A stretch of DNA of 64,000 nucleotides from Pseudomonas parasichuanensis (lineage in GTDB: Bacteria; Pseudomonadota; Gammaproteobacteria; Pseudomonadales; Pseudomonadaceae), in NCBI RefSeq assembly GCF_021601385.1, contig NZ_BQHO01000005.1:186001-250000 (forward strand), written 5' to 3'. Shown here one piece after another: positions 54,512 through 61,962 of the stretch. A program made the translations under genes and the position numbers. The notes under the pieces are model-generated. The model was not told the DNA's origin and searched no databases. It was given only the letters and a program-made list of their open reading frames with translations. Every line of letters starts with the position of its first letter. Positions within the stretch are counted from its first letter, which is position 1.

Positions 54512-56842
54512 ATGCTTCTGCGCCCCAGCCCCCTCGCCCATGCCCTGCTGCTCGCCATCAGCCTGGGCTGCGCCGTGCCCGCCACCCAGGCCGCCGACAC
54601 CCGCAGCTACCACATCGCCGCCGGCAACCTGGAAGACGCGCTCAACCAGTTCGGCCGCGAAAGCGGTGCGCTGATCTCGTTCGGCTCGACAGTGACCCAA
54701 GGCCTGATCAGCCCCGGCCTGGATGGCCAGTACGAAGTGAGCCAAGGCCTGGATGCCTTGTTGCGCGGCAGCGGCCTGCAGGCACGCCAGGAAGCCGACA
54801 ACGCCTACAGCCTGCAGCCGGTGCAGGCCGGCAACAGCGGCGCGGCCGTGGAGCTGGGCGCCTCGACCGTGGTCGGTGACTGGCTGGCCGACGCGCGCCA
54901 GGACAACGTCTTCGAACACCCCGGTGCACGCGACGTGATACGCCGTGAAGCGTTCGAGCGCAGCGGCGCCAGCAGCGCCCGCGAGGTGCTCAACCGCATC
55001 CCCGGGGTGAACGCGCCGGAGAACAACGGCACCGGCAGCCACGACCTGGCGCTGAACTTCGGCATCCGCGGCCTCAACCCGCGCCTGGCATCGCGCTCTA
55101 CCGTGCTGATGGACGGCATCCCGGTGCCGTTCGCCCCGTATGGCCAGCCGCAGCTGTCGCTGGCGCCGATCAGCCTGGGCAACATGGACGCGGTGGACGT
55201 GGTGCGCGGCGGCGGCGCGGTGCGCTACGGGCCGCAGAACGTCGGCGGCATCGTCAACTTCGTCACCCGCGCCATTCCTGAAGAGGCGACGTTCAAGGCG
55301 GCGATGCAGAACCAGATCAGCCCGTCGTCCAGCCAGGATGGCCTGAAGAACAACGCCAACCTGCTGATCGGCGGCACCAACGCCAACGGCCTGGGCGGCG
55401 CCCTGCTGTACTCCGGCACCCGCGGCAGCGACTGGCGCGAACACAGCGACACGCAGATCGACGACCTGATGCTCAAGGGCAAGCTGCAGCTCGACGAGGC
55501 CAACAGCCTGCACGCCATGGCCCAGTACTACGAGGGCGAGGCCGAGATGCCGGGCGGCTTGAGTGCCGCGGCGTTCGACGATGATCCCTACCAGTCGACC
55601 CGTCTCAAGGACAAATTCTGGGGCCGTCGCACGCTGTTCAACTTCGGCTACGACTACAAGCAGGACGACCGCCAGTTCAGCGTCAACAGCTTCTTCACCA
55701 AGACCCTGCGCAGTGGCTACCTGGACCAGGGCAGCTTCGTGTCGCTGTCGCCGCGCGAGTACTGGGTGCGCGGCATCGAGACGCGCCTCTCCCAAGGCGT
55801 GGCGCTGGGTGACAGCTGGCACGAACTGGGCATCGGCTACCGCTATATCAACGAGGCCGGCCACGAACTGCGCTATCGCGAGCCCACCAACAGCAACCGG
55901 TTGCCCACCACCGACAGCCGCAATGACCGCGACACCCGTGGCAGCACCGAGGCCCATGCGATCTACCTGGATGACCGCATCGACATCGGCCGTTGGACCA
56001 TCACCCCGGGCGTGCGCTACGAGATGATCGACTCGGAGCAGAGCAACAAGCTCAACGGCCAGCGCTACCAGGGCAGCTACAACACCGCCCTGCCGGCACT
56101 CAACGTGATGTACCACCTGACCGACACCTGGAACCTGTACGCCAACACCGAAGGCTCGTTCGGCAGCGTGCAGTACAGCCAGATGCCCAACCGTGTCAGC
56201 AGTGGCGAGGTCAAACCCGAGAAGGCGCGCACCTGGGAAGTCGGCACTCGCTACGACAATGGCGACTTGCAGGCGGAAATCGGCGCATTTTTGATCAATT
56301 TCGACAACCAGTACGAAAGCAACCAGACCAACGATTCGGTGATCGCCCGCGGCGAAACCCGCCACCAGGGTATCGAGACCAGCGTGCGCTACGCCCTCGA
56401 TGGCCTGAGCCCGGCACTGGCCGGTTTCGACGTGCATGCCGGCTACGCCTTCGTCGATGCCACCATCCGTGAAGACGGGCCGAACAAGGGCAACCAGGTG
56501 CCGTTCTCGTCGCGCCACAAGGGCACCCTGGGGGTGGGTTACACAGAGGGCCCGTGGCAGTTGAACCTGGACAGCAGCTTCCAGAGCAGCCAGTACGCCG
56601 ACAACGCCAACACCGGCAGCGAGAGCGCCGATGGCAGCACCGGGCGCATCCCCGGCTACATGCTGGTGAGCACCCGCGCCGGCTATGACTTCGGCCCTGC
56701 ACTGTCGAACCTGAAGGTGGCGGTGGGGGTGAAGAACCTGTTCAACCGCGAGTACTACACCCGCTCGTTCGACGACAACAACAAGGGCAAGTACGTGGGC
56801 GAACCCCGTACTCTATACCTGCAGACCTCGGTTGAGTTCTGA
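54512..56842 (+). CDS. fecA: Ferric citrate outer-membrane transducer FecA
   Basis: TonB-dependent receptor for ferric dicitrate (776 aa; E. coli FecA is 774). Signal peptide about residues 1-28; STN domain about 30-105 (LEDALNQFGRESGALISFGS); plug with VVGDWLADAR and NNGTGSHDLALNFGIRGLNP, segments nearly identical to E. coli FecA as I recall it; barrel ending LYLQTSVEF. The likeness runs through PVPFAPYGQPQLSLAPISLG and DWREHSDTQIDDLMLKGK, which supports the citrate assignment rather than just a siderophore receptor. AGGA lies ten bases before the ATG. Expression should depend on FecI and on Fur through fecIR. Confidence 0.95.
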   Translation: MLLRPSPLAHALLLAISLGCAVPATQAADTRSYHIAAGNLEDALNQFGRESGALISFGSTVTQGLISPGLDGQYEVSQGLDALLRGSGLQARQEADNAYSLQPVQAGNSGAAVELGASTVVGDWLADARQDNVFEHPGARDVIRREAFERSGASSAREVLNRIPGVNAPENNGTGSHDLALNFGIRGLNPRLASRSTVLMDGIPVPFAPYGQPQLSLAPISLGNMDAVDVVRGGGAVRYGPQNVGGIVNFVTRAIPEEATFKAAMQNQISPSSSQDGLKNNANLLIGGTNANGLGGALLYSGTRGSDWREHSDTQIDDLMLKGKLQLDEANSLHAMAQYYEGEAEMPGGLSAAAFDDDPYQSTRLKDKFWGRRTLFNFGYDYKQDDRQFSVNSFFTKTLRSGYLDQGSFVSLSPREYWVRGIETRLSQGVALGDSWHELGIGYRYINEAGHELRYREPTNSNRLPTTDSRNDRDTRGSTEAHAIYLDDRIDIGRWTITPGVRYEMIDSEQSNKLNGQRYQGSYNTALPALNVMYHLTDTWNLYANTEGSFGSVQYSQMPNRVSSGEVKPEKARTWEVGTRYDNGDLQAEIGAFLINFDNQYESNQTNDSVIARGETRHQGIETSVRYALDGLSPALAGFDVHAGYAFVDATIREDGPNKGNQVPFSSRHKGTLGVGYTEGPWQLNLDSSFQSSQYADNANTGSESADGSTGRIPGYMLVSTRAGYDFGPALSNLKVAVGVKNLFNREYYTRSFDDNNKGKYVGEPRTLYLQTSVEF

Positions 56843-56853
56843 CCGACGACAAC

Positions 56854-56884
56854 AAAAGCCCGGCGACTGCCGGGCTTTTTGCAA
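56854..56884 (+). terminator. Intrinsic terminator after fecA
   Basis: AAAAGCCCGGC, a short loop, then GCCGGGCTTTTT, starting 12 bases after the fecA stop. Works in both directions on paper, but the gene context calls for the plus strand. Confidence 0.9.
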
Positions 56885-57020
56885 CAGGAAATTTTTATTG
56901 CGCAGGGGGTTGAATTCATCGCGCGGATGCCTGACCTTAGAGTCAAGAGGCGCAAAAAGACCAACGCCCTCAGTGGCTTGAAAGTGCCTCCCGCGAGCAA
57001 GCTGAATAAGGATTGAAGTC

Positions 57021-57368
57021 ATGCAAATCCAGGTCAACAGCAGCAACCATTTCGAAGGCAACAACCGTCTCGACGAGTGGGTCCGCGCCACGCTGCACAG
57101 CAGCCTTGAACGCTACGAAGAAGACCTTACCCGTATCGAAGTTCATTTGCGCGACGAGAACGGCGCCAAGCCCGGACCGCACGACAAACGCTGCCAGATG
57201 GAGGCTCGCCCCAAAGGCCACCAACCGATTTCCGTGACCCATACCGCCACTTCGCTGGACCAGGCGGTCGATGGCGCCGCCAACAAGCTCAACCATGCAC
57301 TGGAGCACTTCTACGGCAAACTGCGCAGTAAACGTGGCGTGCTTGAACTGAGTGACCCGGACGCCTGA
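57021..57368 (+). CDS. HPF/RaiA-family ribosome-associated protein
   Basis: Short HPF/YfiA-type protein (115 aa) expected to bind the 30S decoding region and help ribosome hibernation. It opens MQIQVNSSNHFEGNNRLDEW, with the beta-alpha-beta pattern RIEVHLRDENG and a middle basic run (DKRCQMEARPKGHQPI), then SLDQAVDGAANKLNHALEHF. It lacks the C-terminal dimerisation domain of long HPF. The main hpf gene of Pseudomonas is normally beside rpoN, so this is probably a second, stress-linked paralogue. It is monocistronic between two terminators. Confidence 0.88.
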   Translation: MQIQVNSSNHFEGNNRLDEWVRATLHSSLERYEEDLTRIEVHLRDENGAKPGPHDKRCQMEARPKGHQPISVTHTATSLDQAVDGAANKLNHALEHFYGKLRSKRGVLELSDPDA

Positions 57369-57385
57369 TCCAACCGCGTCACAAC

Positions 57386-57416
57386 AAACGCCCGGCCTTG
57401 CGCCGGGCGTTTTCGT
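57386..57416 (+). terminator. Intrinsic terminator after the HPF-like gene
   Basis: AACGCCCGGC, a short loop, GCCGGGCGTTTTCG, 20 bases after the stop codon. Confidence 0.88.
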
Positions 57417-57494
57417 TTGTACCGATCAGCGGGCTTGAACCAACCCCGGCTTGCCCCGGTCAATTCCTGCAGTCATTCAATGCAGGCCTCGACC

Positions 57495-57779
57495 ATGAAC
57501 AACCCCTTCGACCAGATCAGCGCTGCGTTCGCCCCCGAATACCGGGTCAACCTGAGCATCGAACGCCTCGATGGCAGCATCATGCTGACCCTCTCCGACG
57601 ACAGTGGCGTGGTCGCCAGGCGCCTTATCAGCGAAGCTCAGCGCAACGACCCGGTACGCCTGCAGCGGGTCATCGACAGCATCCGCCTGGGCCTGGCCAT
57701 CGAGCTTGGCCAGAACCCGCTGCAAGTACTGGCCGCCTTGACCCGGGATCCTCGCCATCAATCACCCGTGGCGGTCTAG
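57495..57779 (+). CDS. DUF3509 domain protein
   Basis: Small protein of 94 aa found widely in Pseudomonas, function unknown. It is an alpha/beta polypeptide with IERLDGSIMLTLSDDSGVVARR (strand-turn-strand) and a C-terminal helix DSIRLGLAIELGQNPLQVLA. ATG 57495 opens MNNPFDQISAAFAPEY, a typical DUF3509 start; a longer frame runs back into the terminator of the preceding gene. No signal peptide. Confidence 0.82.
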   Translation: MNNPFDQISAAFAPEYRVNLSIERLDGSIMLTLSDDSGVVARRLISEAQRNDPVRLQRVIDSIRLGLAIELGQNPLQVLAALTRDPRHQSPVAV

Positions 57780-57798
57780 GTGGGCCCCTCGTCGGTGC

Positions 57799-58101
57799 TC
57801 AGCGGCGTTCCAGCAGATCGCGAATGACACGCTCGACGCCTGGCAGACGCAGCGTTTGCACACGCAACGCCGCATCGAAGGTTTCAGGGGCGCAGAATAG
57901 GCCGTGCACCCCAGGGTCGTAAGTGGGCTCGATGCCCTGTTCCAAATGATGCAGGACCTCCTCCAGCAGCGAGCGCGACATCACGACCTGCTCACCGATC
58001 ACATCGTCGATTTCATTCAAGAACACCGCGTGCGGGTCGAGGCCCAGCGGCAGGCAGGCCTGCTCCAGGTGGGCGTTGACGGCGTCGAAATCCAGACTCA
58101 T
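57799..58101 (-). CDS. Conserved hypothetical protein, 100 aa
   Basis: Unrecognised cytosolic protein. It is acidic and mostly helical: LDFDAVNAHLEQACLPLGLD, LNEIDDVIGEQVVMSRSLLE, and a basic C-terminal helix RVQTLRLPGVERVIRDLLER. Two Cys (residues about 15 and 77). ATG 58101 follows AGGAG at a good distance, which supports it as a real gene. Convergent with the DUF3509 gene. Confidence 0.7.
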   Translation of the reverse strand: MSLDFDAVNAHLEQACLPLGLDPHAVFLNEIDDVIGEQVVMSRSLLEEVLHHLEQGIEPTYDPGVHGLFCAPETFDAALRVQTLRLPGVERVIRDLLERR

Positions 58102-58247
58102 ACATTTCTCCTGCGGCACGCGGAGCTCGCGACGTCTGTCGCGAAGACGGCTCGCTGCCGGCGGTCATTCAAGCGCCACCGGCCATTGCGAATGCACTAA
58201 TTATCTAACTGCACGCCGAGATAAATCGTTGCTCGAATGCCGGCGCC

Positions 58248-58718
58248 TCACTTGCCCTCGTCCACTTCCTTGCCGTTGGCGTCCAACACCTTGGTCGACG
58301 GGTAGCGGTAGGAGGCGTAGCGCACCACCAGGATGGCGAACGCCAGCAGCAGGATGCCGCCGCACACATACAGCAGCCCGACATCCGGTGCCTTGTGGTG
58401 CGACACATCGCCGATCAGCAGGCGGGTCAGCGCGGTGATCGCCACGTACAGCAGGAAGCGGATGGGCATGTGGTTGGTCTTGAAGTAGATCCCCACCATC
58501 GCCCCCAGCTCCAGGTAGATGAACAGCAGCAGGATGTCATCGACGCTGACCCCGCCCTTGCCCAGCATGTCCAGGAAGGTGACTACCGCCGCGTAGGCGG
58601 TAATCGCGCCGATGCCAAACAGCGCCAGGTAGTGGAAGGCTTCCACGCACAGGTTGCCCAGCGAGTCGGCAGAGCCATGCAGGCCCTTGCGCAGTTTGTC
58701 TGCCCATTTGGTGTTCAC
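58248..58718 (-). CDS. psiE: PsiE-family inner-membrane protein
   Basis: Four-helix membrane protein (156 aa) of the phosphate-starvation-inducible PsiE family. Helices lie at about residues 30-50, 62-80, 88-103 and 113-132, with the family segment FKTNHMPIRFLLYVAITALTR between. The GTG start at 58718 has GGGGA upstream. The function of PsiE is unknown; no PHO box was identified upstream, so phosphate control is not claimed. Confidence 0.88.
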   Translation of the reverse strand: MNTKWADKLRKGLHGSADSLGNLCVEAFHYLALFGIGAITAYAAVVTFLDMLGKGGVSVDDILLLFIYLELGAMVGIYFKTNHMPIRFLLYVAITALTRLLIGDVSHHKAPDVGLLYVCGGILLLAFAILVVRYASYRYPSTKVLDANGKEVDEGK

Positions 58719-58904
58719 GATGTTCGATTCCCCGATACGGCTGAAGGATGGTGCGTCACGCCTGTGACATTTGTTGTGCCATGCAGTTAAAGGGCCAGGC
58801 CCTTGCCTTGGAAGGCGGCCGATTGCCGCAGGGCACCTGTGGGCTACGCTTTTTGCCTGCGAATGGCCATCACCGTGGTTGCAGTGGGTGGGCCTTCACC
58901 TGTA

Positions 58905-58920
58905 CTGTATAAAAATACAG
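58905..58920. promoter_or_regulatory. LexA (SOS) box upstream of yebG
   Basis: CTGTATAAAAATACAG is a full 16-base SOS box: CTGTAT and ATACAG are perfect inverted half-sites, four A's between. It lies 37 bases before the yebG start, in a promoter position. Confidence 0.92.
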
Positions 58921-58957
58921 TTAATACCCAACCAGCAAAAAGGCATAGAGGTGATGA

Positions 58958-59221
58958 ATGGCCGTCGAAGTGGTGTACCGCAGCAGCCGCGACCCGGAGC
59001 GCTTGTTCATGGATAAGGCCGAAGCAGATCGTCACGACAAGATGCTCGAACTGGCCGAGCGCCTGGCTGAGGTGCTGCACAAGGCGGTGCCGTCGCTGAG
59101 CGAGCAGCAGGTCGAGGAAGCCGGTATCTACATGGCCAAGAACCGCGATGTGTTCGCCCGCGCGTTCAAGAGCCAGCCGGATGCGCTGGCCGAACTGCTC
59201 GAAGGCGGAGCTGCCGAGTGA
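58958..59221 (+). CDS. yebG: YebG-family DNA-damage-inducible protein
   Basis: Small SOS protein of 87 aa. It opens MAVEVVYRSSRDPERLFMDK like E. coli YebG, with a helical middle KAEADRHDKMLELAERLAEV and an acidic tail. The molecular role is unknown. The perfect LexA box upstream gives independent support. A REP pair follows the stop codon. Confidence 0.92.
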   Translation: MAVEVVYRSSRDPERLFMDKAEADRHDKMLELAERLAEVLHKAVPSLSEQQVEEAGIYMAKNRDVFARAFKSQPDALAELLEGGAAE

Positions 59222-59233
59222 AATCGACACGCC

Positions 59234-59358
59234 CCCTGTAGGAGCGGCCTTGTGCCGCGAAAGGGCCGTACAGCGGCCCCCGGCACTCTTTGAGGGGTAG
59301 CTTAAATCCTGGGAGCGCTGCGCCCCCTATCGCGACACAAGGCCGCTCCTACACAGGG
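59234..59358. repeat. Inverted REP pair (CGGCACAAGGCCG class)
   Basis: CCTGTAGGAGCGGCCTTGTG and its inverted copy CACAAGGCCGCTCCTACACA, about 65 bases apart, in the convergent gap between yebG and the dehydrogenase. The left arm again shows AGGAG, seven bases, then GTG, the same start-like module seen at 30736-30750, here not in front of any gene. Confidence 0.9.
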
Positions 59359-59373
59359 AAAGCGCCAGCCTTA

Positions 59374-60393
59374 TCAGCCGTAGAGCAACCGTTCCGCCAG
59401 CATCTGCGCCACCCGTGCCGGCGAGCGCTTTTCGGCCTGGGCATGGGCAAACACTTCGGTCAGCCGCGTGGGGATACGCGCCAGGTGCGCGGTGATGGTG
59501 CCCACGTCCTCGCCGCGATGCCTCAATGCCACGTAAATCAAGCCGCCGGCATTGATCACATAGTCGGGCGCATAGAGAATCCCGCGGTTCTCCAGTTGGT
59601 CGGCCACCTGCAAGGTGGTCAGCTGGTTGTTGGCCGAGCCCGCCACCGCCGCGCAGCGCAGTTGCATCACGCTCTGCCCGTTCAGCACCGGCCCTACCCC
59701 GCAGGGCGCAAAAATATCGCAGGGCGTGCTGATCAACGCCTCGTTGGCCACCGGGTGAGCATTGAGCTGCTCCACCGCCAGGCGCACCTTCCCGGCATCC
59801 AGGTCACTGACCAGCAACTCGGCACCCGCCGCATGCAGTTGCTCGGCCAGCGCGTAACCCACATTGCCCAGGCCCTGCACCGCCACCCGTAAGCCTTCCA
59901 GGTTGTCACTGCCCAGGCGGGCCATGGACGTCGCGCGAATACCGGCAAACACCCCCATCGCCGCATGGGGTGAGGGGTCGCCTGACGCAGTGGTGCTGGT
60001 GACATGGGGCGTGGACTGAGCGATGCAGTCCATGTCGAGGGTCGAGGTGCCGCTGTCCACGGCGGTGATGAAGCGCCCCTGCAAGCTGTCGACAAAACGA
60101 CCGAAGGCCTCGAACAGCGCCGCGCGGTTCTCGACATGCGGGTTGCGCACGATCACCGCCTTGCCGCCGCCCATCGGCAACCCCGCCAGGGCCGCCTTGA
60201 AACTCATGCCCTGGGCCAGGCGGATGGCATCGCACATGGCGCTTTCGTCATCGGCGTAGGGCAGGTAGCGGCACCCGCCCATGGCCGGCCCCAGGTGCTC
60301 GCTGTGAATCGCCACCACAGCTTTGAGGCCCGTGGGCGGGTCGATGAACAGGTGCAGTGACTGGGTACGGGTACTTTGCATGAGGGCGAACAT
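59374..60393 (-). CDS. Leucine/phenylalanine/valine dehydrogenase family
   Basis: NAD-dependent amino-acid dehydrogenase (339 aa) that oxidatively deaminates branched-chain or aromatic amino acids. N-terminal substrate domain with GGCRYLPYADD and the catalytic Lys in LAGLPMGGGKAVI near residue 81; Rossmann domain with VAVQGLGNVGYALAEQL near 174-190. ATG 60393 has GGAG seven bases upstream. No partner genes adjoin it. Leucine dehydrogenase is the commonest annotation in Pseudomonas, but the substrate is not fixed by sequence. Confidence 0.9.
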   Translation of the reverse strand: MFALMQSTRTQSLHLFIDPPTGLKAVVAIHSEHLGPAMGGCRYLPYADDESAMCDAIRLAQGMSFKAALAGLPMGGGKAVIVRNPHVENRAALFEAFGRFVDSLQGRFITAVDSGTSTLDMDCIAQSTPHVTSTTASGDPSPHAAMGVFAGIRATSMARLGSDNLEGLRVAVQGLGNVGYALAEQLHAAGAELLVSDLDAGKVRLAVEQLNAHPVANEALISTPCDIFAPCGVGPVLNGQSVMQLRCAAVAGSANNQLTTLQVADQLENRGILYAPDYVINAGGLIYVALRHRGEDVGTITAHLARIPTRLTEVFAHAQAEKRSPARVAQMLAERLLYG

Positions 60394-60517
60394 CGACGGG
60401 CTCCCCCGAGAGGTGCTCCTACCAGTATAGGCAGGTGCATCAGAGCCGCCGCGCGGGCGGACCACTGGACGAAAGCCGGCGCCAAGGCTAATAGTACAAG
60501 CGTGACGGAGACTGCCC

Positions 60518-61324
60518 ATGAACCCACGCCAAGCCTGCCTGGCCTGTCTGCAACGCGAACCGGTCGCCCTGCTGGAGGCCGCCCTGTGGATAGCCGTTGA
60601 ACATGATCGCAGCGTCGACCCTGCGGATGGCCTGGCGAGGGTTCATGCGCTTGAGCGCGAAGTCAGTACGAACCTGCCGATGCTACCCCTGAGCGAACTG
60701 GCCCAGCCGCTGCTGCGCCAGCTCAACGCCCTGGGCTTCCAGCAGGATGAATATCACCCCTTGCGCCCGCACGTGGCGTTGATGGACAAGGTGCTGCAGC
60801 GCCGCCGTGGCCAACCGCTGCTGCTGGCCATTCTCGCCCTTGAGCTGGCCCGACGCCTGTCGATCCCGCTCGAAGGGGTCAATTTTCCCGGCCACTTCCT
60901 GCTGCGTGTGCCCGGTGCCGACCACCTGCTCGACCCCTGCGGCGGGCGGCGCCTCTACCCCGCCGACTGCCGCGAACTGCTCGCCCGCCAGTTTGGCGCA
61001 CAGTTGCCGTTGAATGCCGAACACCTGCGTAGCGCCTCACCGATGCAGATGCTCCAGCGCCTGTCGCGCAACCTGCGCCAGCTGCACAGCAGCAACGACA
61101 ACGACCTGGCCGCACTCATCGATGCCGAACGGGTGATGCAACTGGGCCCGGCGCAGGTCGGTGACTACCTGGCCCGGGCCACCCTCTACCAGCACCTTGA
61201 ATGCCCCCAGGCCGAACGCTTCGACCTGGAGCATGCGCTGCTGCTGACCGATGACCCGATCCAGCGCCTGAAACTGAGCGAACGCCTTGGCCAACTGCCG
61301 TCGACCAAGCGCTCGATTCACTGA
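60518..61324 (+). CDS. SirB1-family protein (transglutaminase-like plus TPR)
   Basis: Cytosolic protein of 268 aa. The transglutaminase-like core has HVALMDKVLQRRRGQPLLLA and GVNFPGHFLLRV (residues about 88-130), followed by a TPR-like C-terminus. The nucleophile Cys expected in active transglutaminases is absent from the RRGQPLLLAIL segment (E. coli homologues are also non-catalytic as far as known). GGAG lies before ATG 60518. The stop overlaps the convergent maiA end by seven bases. Biological role unknown. Confidence 0.85.
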   Translation: MNPRQACLACLQREPVALLEAALWIAVEHDRSVDPADGLARVHALEREVSTNLPMLPLSELAQPLLRQLNALGFQQDEYHPLRPHVALMDKVLQRRRGQPLLLAILALELARRLSIPLEGVNFPGHFLLRVPGADHLLDPCGGRRLYPADCRELLARQFGAQLPLNAEHLRSASPMQMLQRLSRNLRQLHSSNDNDLAALIDAERVMQLGPAQVGDYLARATLYQHLECPQAERFDLEHALLLTDDPIQRLKLSERLGQLPSTKRSIH

Positions 61325-61950
61325 GCCGGCGTGTCCGGTTGCCGCGCTGGATGGGCCTTGGCGAACGCCGGGTGCGCCTCGGCCAACGCCGCCACCCGGC
61401 GAATGCGCGGGTAAGCGGCCAGGTCGATGTTGAAGCGCTCGGCCGCGTACAGCTGCGGGATCAGGTAGACATCGGCCAGCCCCGGCGTGGCACCGAAGCA
61501 GAAGCCTTCGTCGCCAAGCAATTGCTCCACTGCCGCCAGCCCTTGGCTTATCCAGTGGGCGATCCACTGGTTGACCTGCGCCTCATCGTGCCCCAGCTGA
61601 CGCAGCTGGTTGAGCACACTGACGTTGTGCAGCGGGTGCACGTCGCAGCCGATGATCGCCGCCACGCCACGCACCTTGGCGCGCGCCTCGGCAGTGGCCG
61701 GCAGCAGCGCCGGCTGTGGATAAACCTCCTCCAGGTACTCGATGATCGCCGGCGACTGCACCAGCAGCTCACCGCCGTCGGTGCGCAGGGCGGGCACCCG
61801 CCCTTGCGGGTTGAGCGCCAGATAATCACCGCCGCGCTGCTCGCCCTTGAGCAGGTTGACCGGCAGGGCCTGGTAATCCAGGCCCTTGAGCGCCAGGGCG
61901 ATGCGCACCCGGTACGACGACGTGGACCGATAGTAGGTAAACAGCTCCAT
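61318..61950 (-). CDS. maiA: Maleylacetoacetate isomerase MaiA
   Basis: Zeta-class glutathione S-transferase (210 aa) that isomerises maleylacetoacetate to fumarylacetoacetate in tyrosine/phenylalanine breakdown. The glutathione-site signature is YYRSTSSYRVRIAL at residues 6-19 (family SSCxxRVR; here SSYRVR), then NPQGRVPAL and QSPAIIEYLEE. It is the last gene of the hmgA-fahA-maiA operon, twelve bases after fahA. Confidence 0.95.
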   Translation of the reverse strand: MELFTYYRSTSSYRVRIALALKGLDYQALPVNLLKGEQRGGDYLALNPQGRVPALRTDGGELLVQSPAIIEYLEEVYPQPALLPATAEARAKVRGVAAIIGCDVHPLHNVSVLNQLRQLGHDEAQVNQWIAHWISQGLAAVEQLLGDEGFCFGATPGLADVYLIPQLYAAERFNIDLAAYPRIRRVAALAEAHPAFAKAHPARQPDTPAQ

Positions 61951-61962
61951 CGCCCGGCCCCC

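Noticed and set aside
2471-59358. Repeated palindromes as a CRISPR array
   Set aside because: Units are dispersed over the window, occur as inverted pairs and lack regular spacers or cas genes; they are REP elements.
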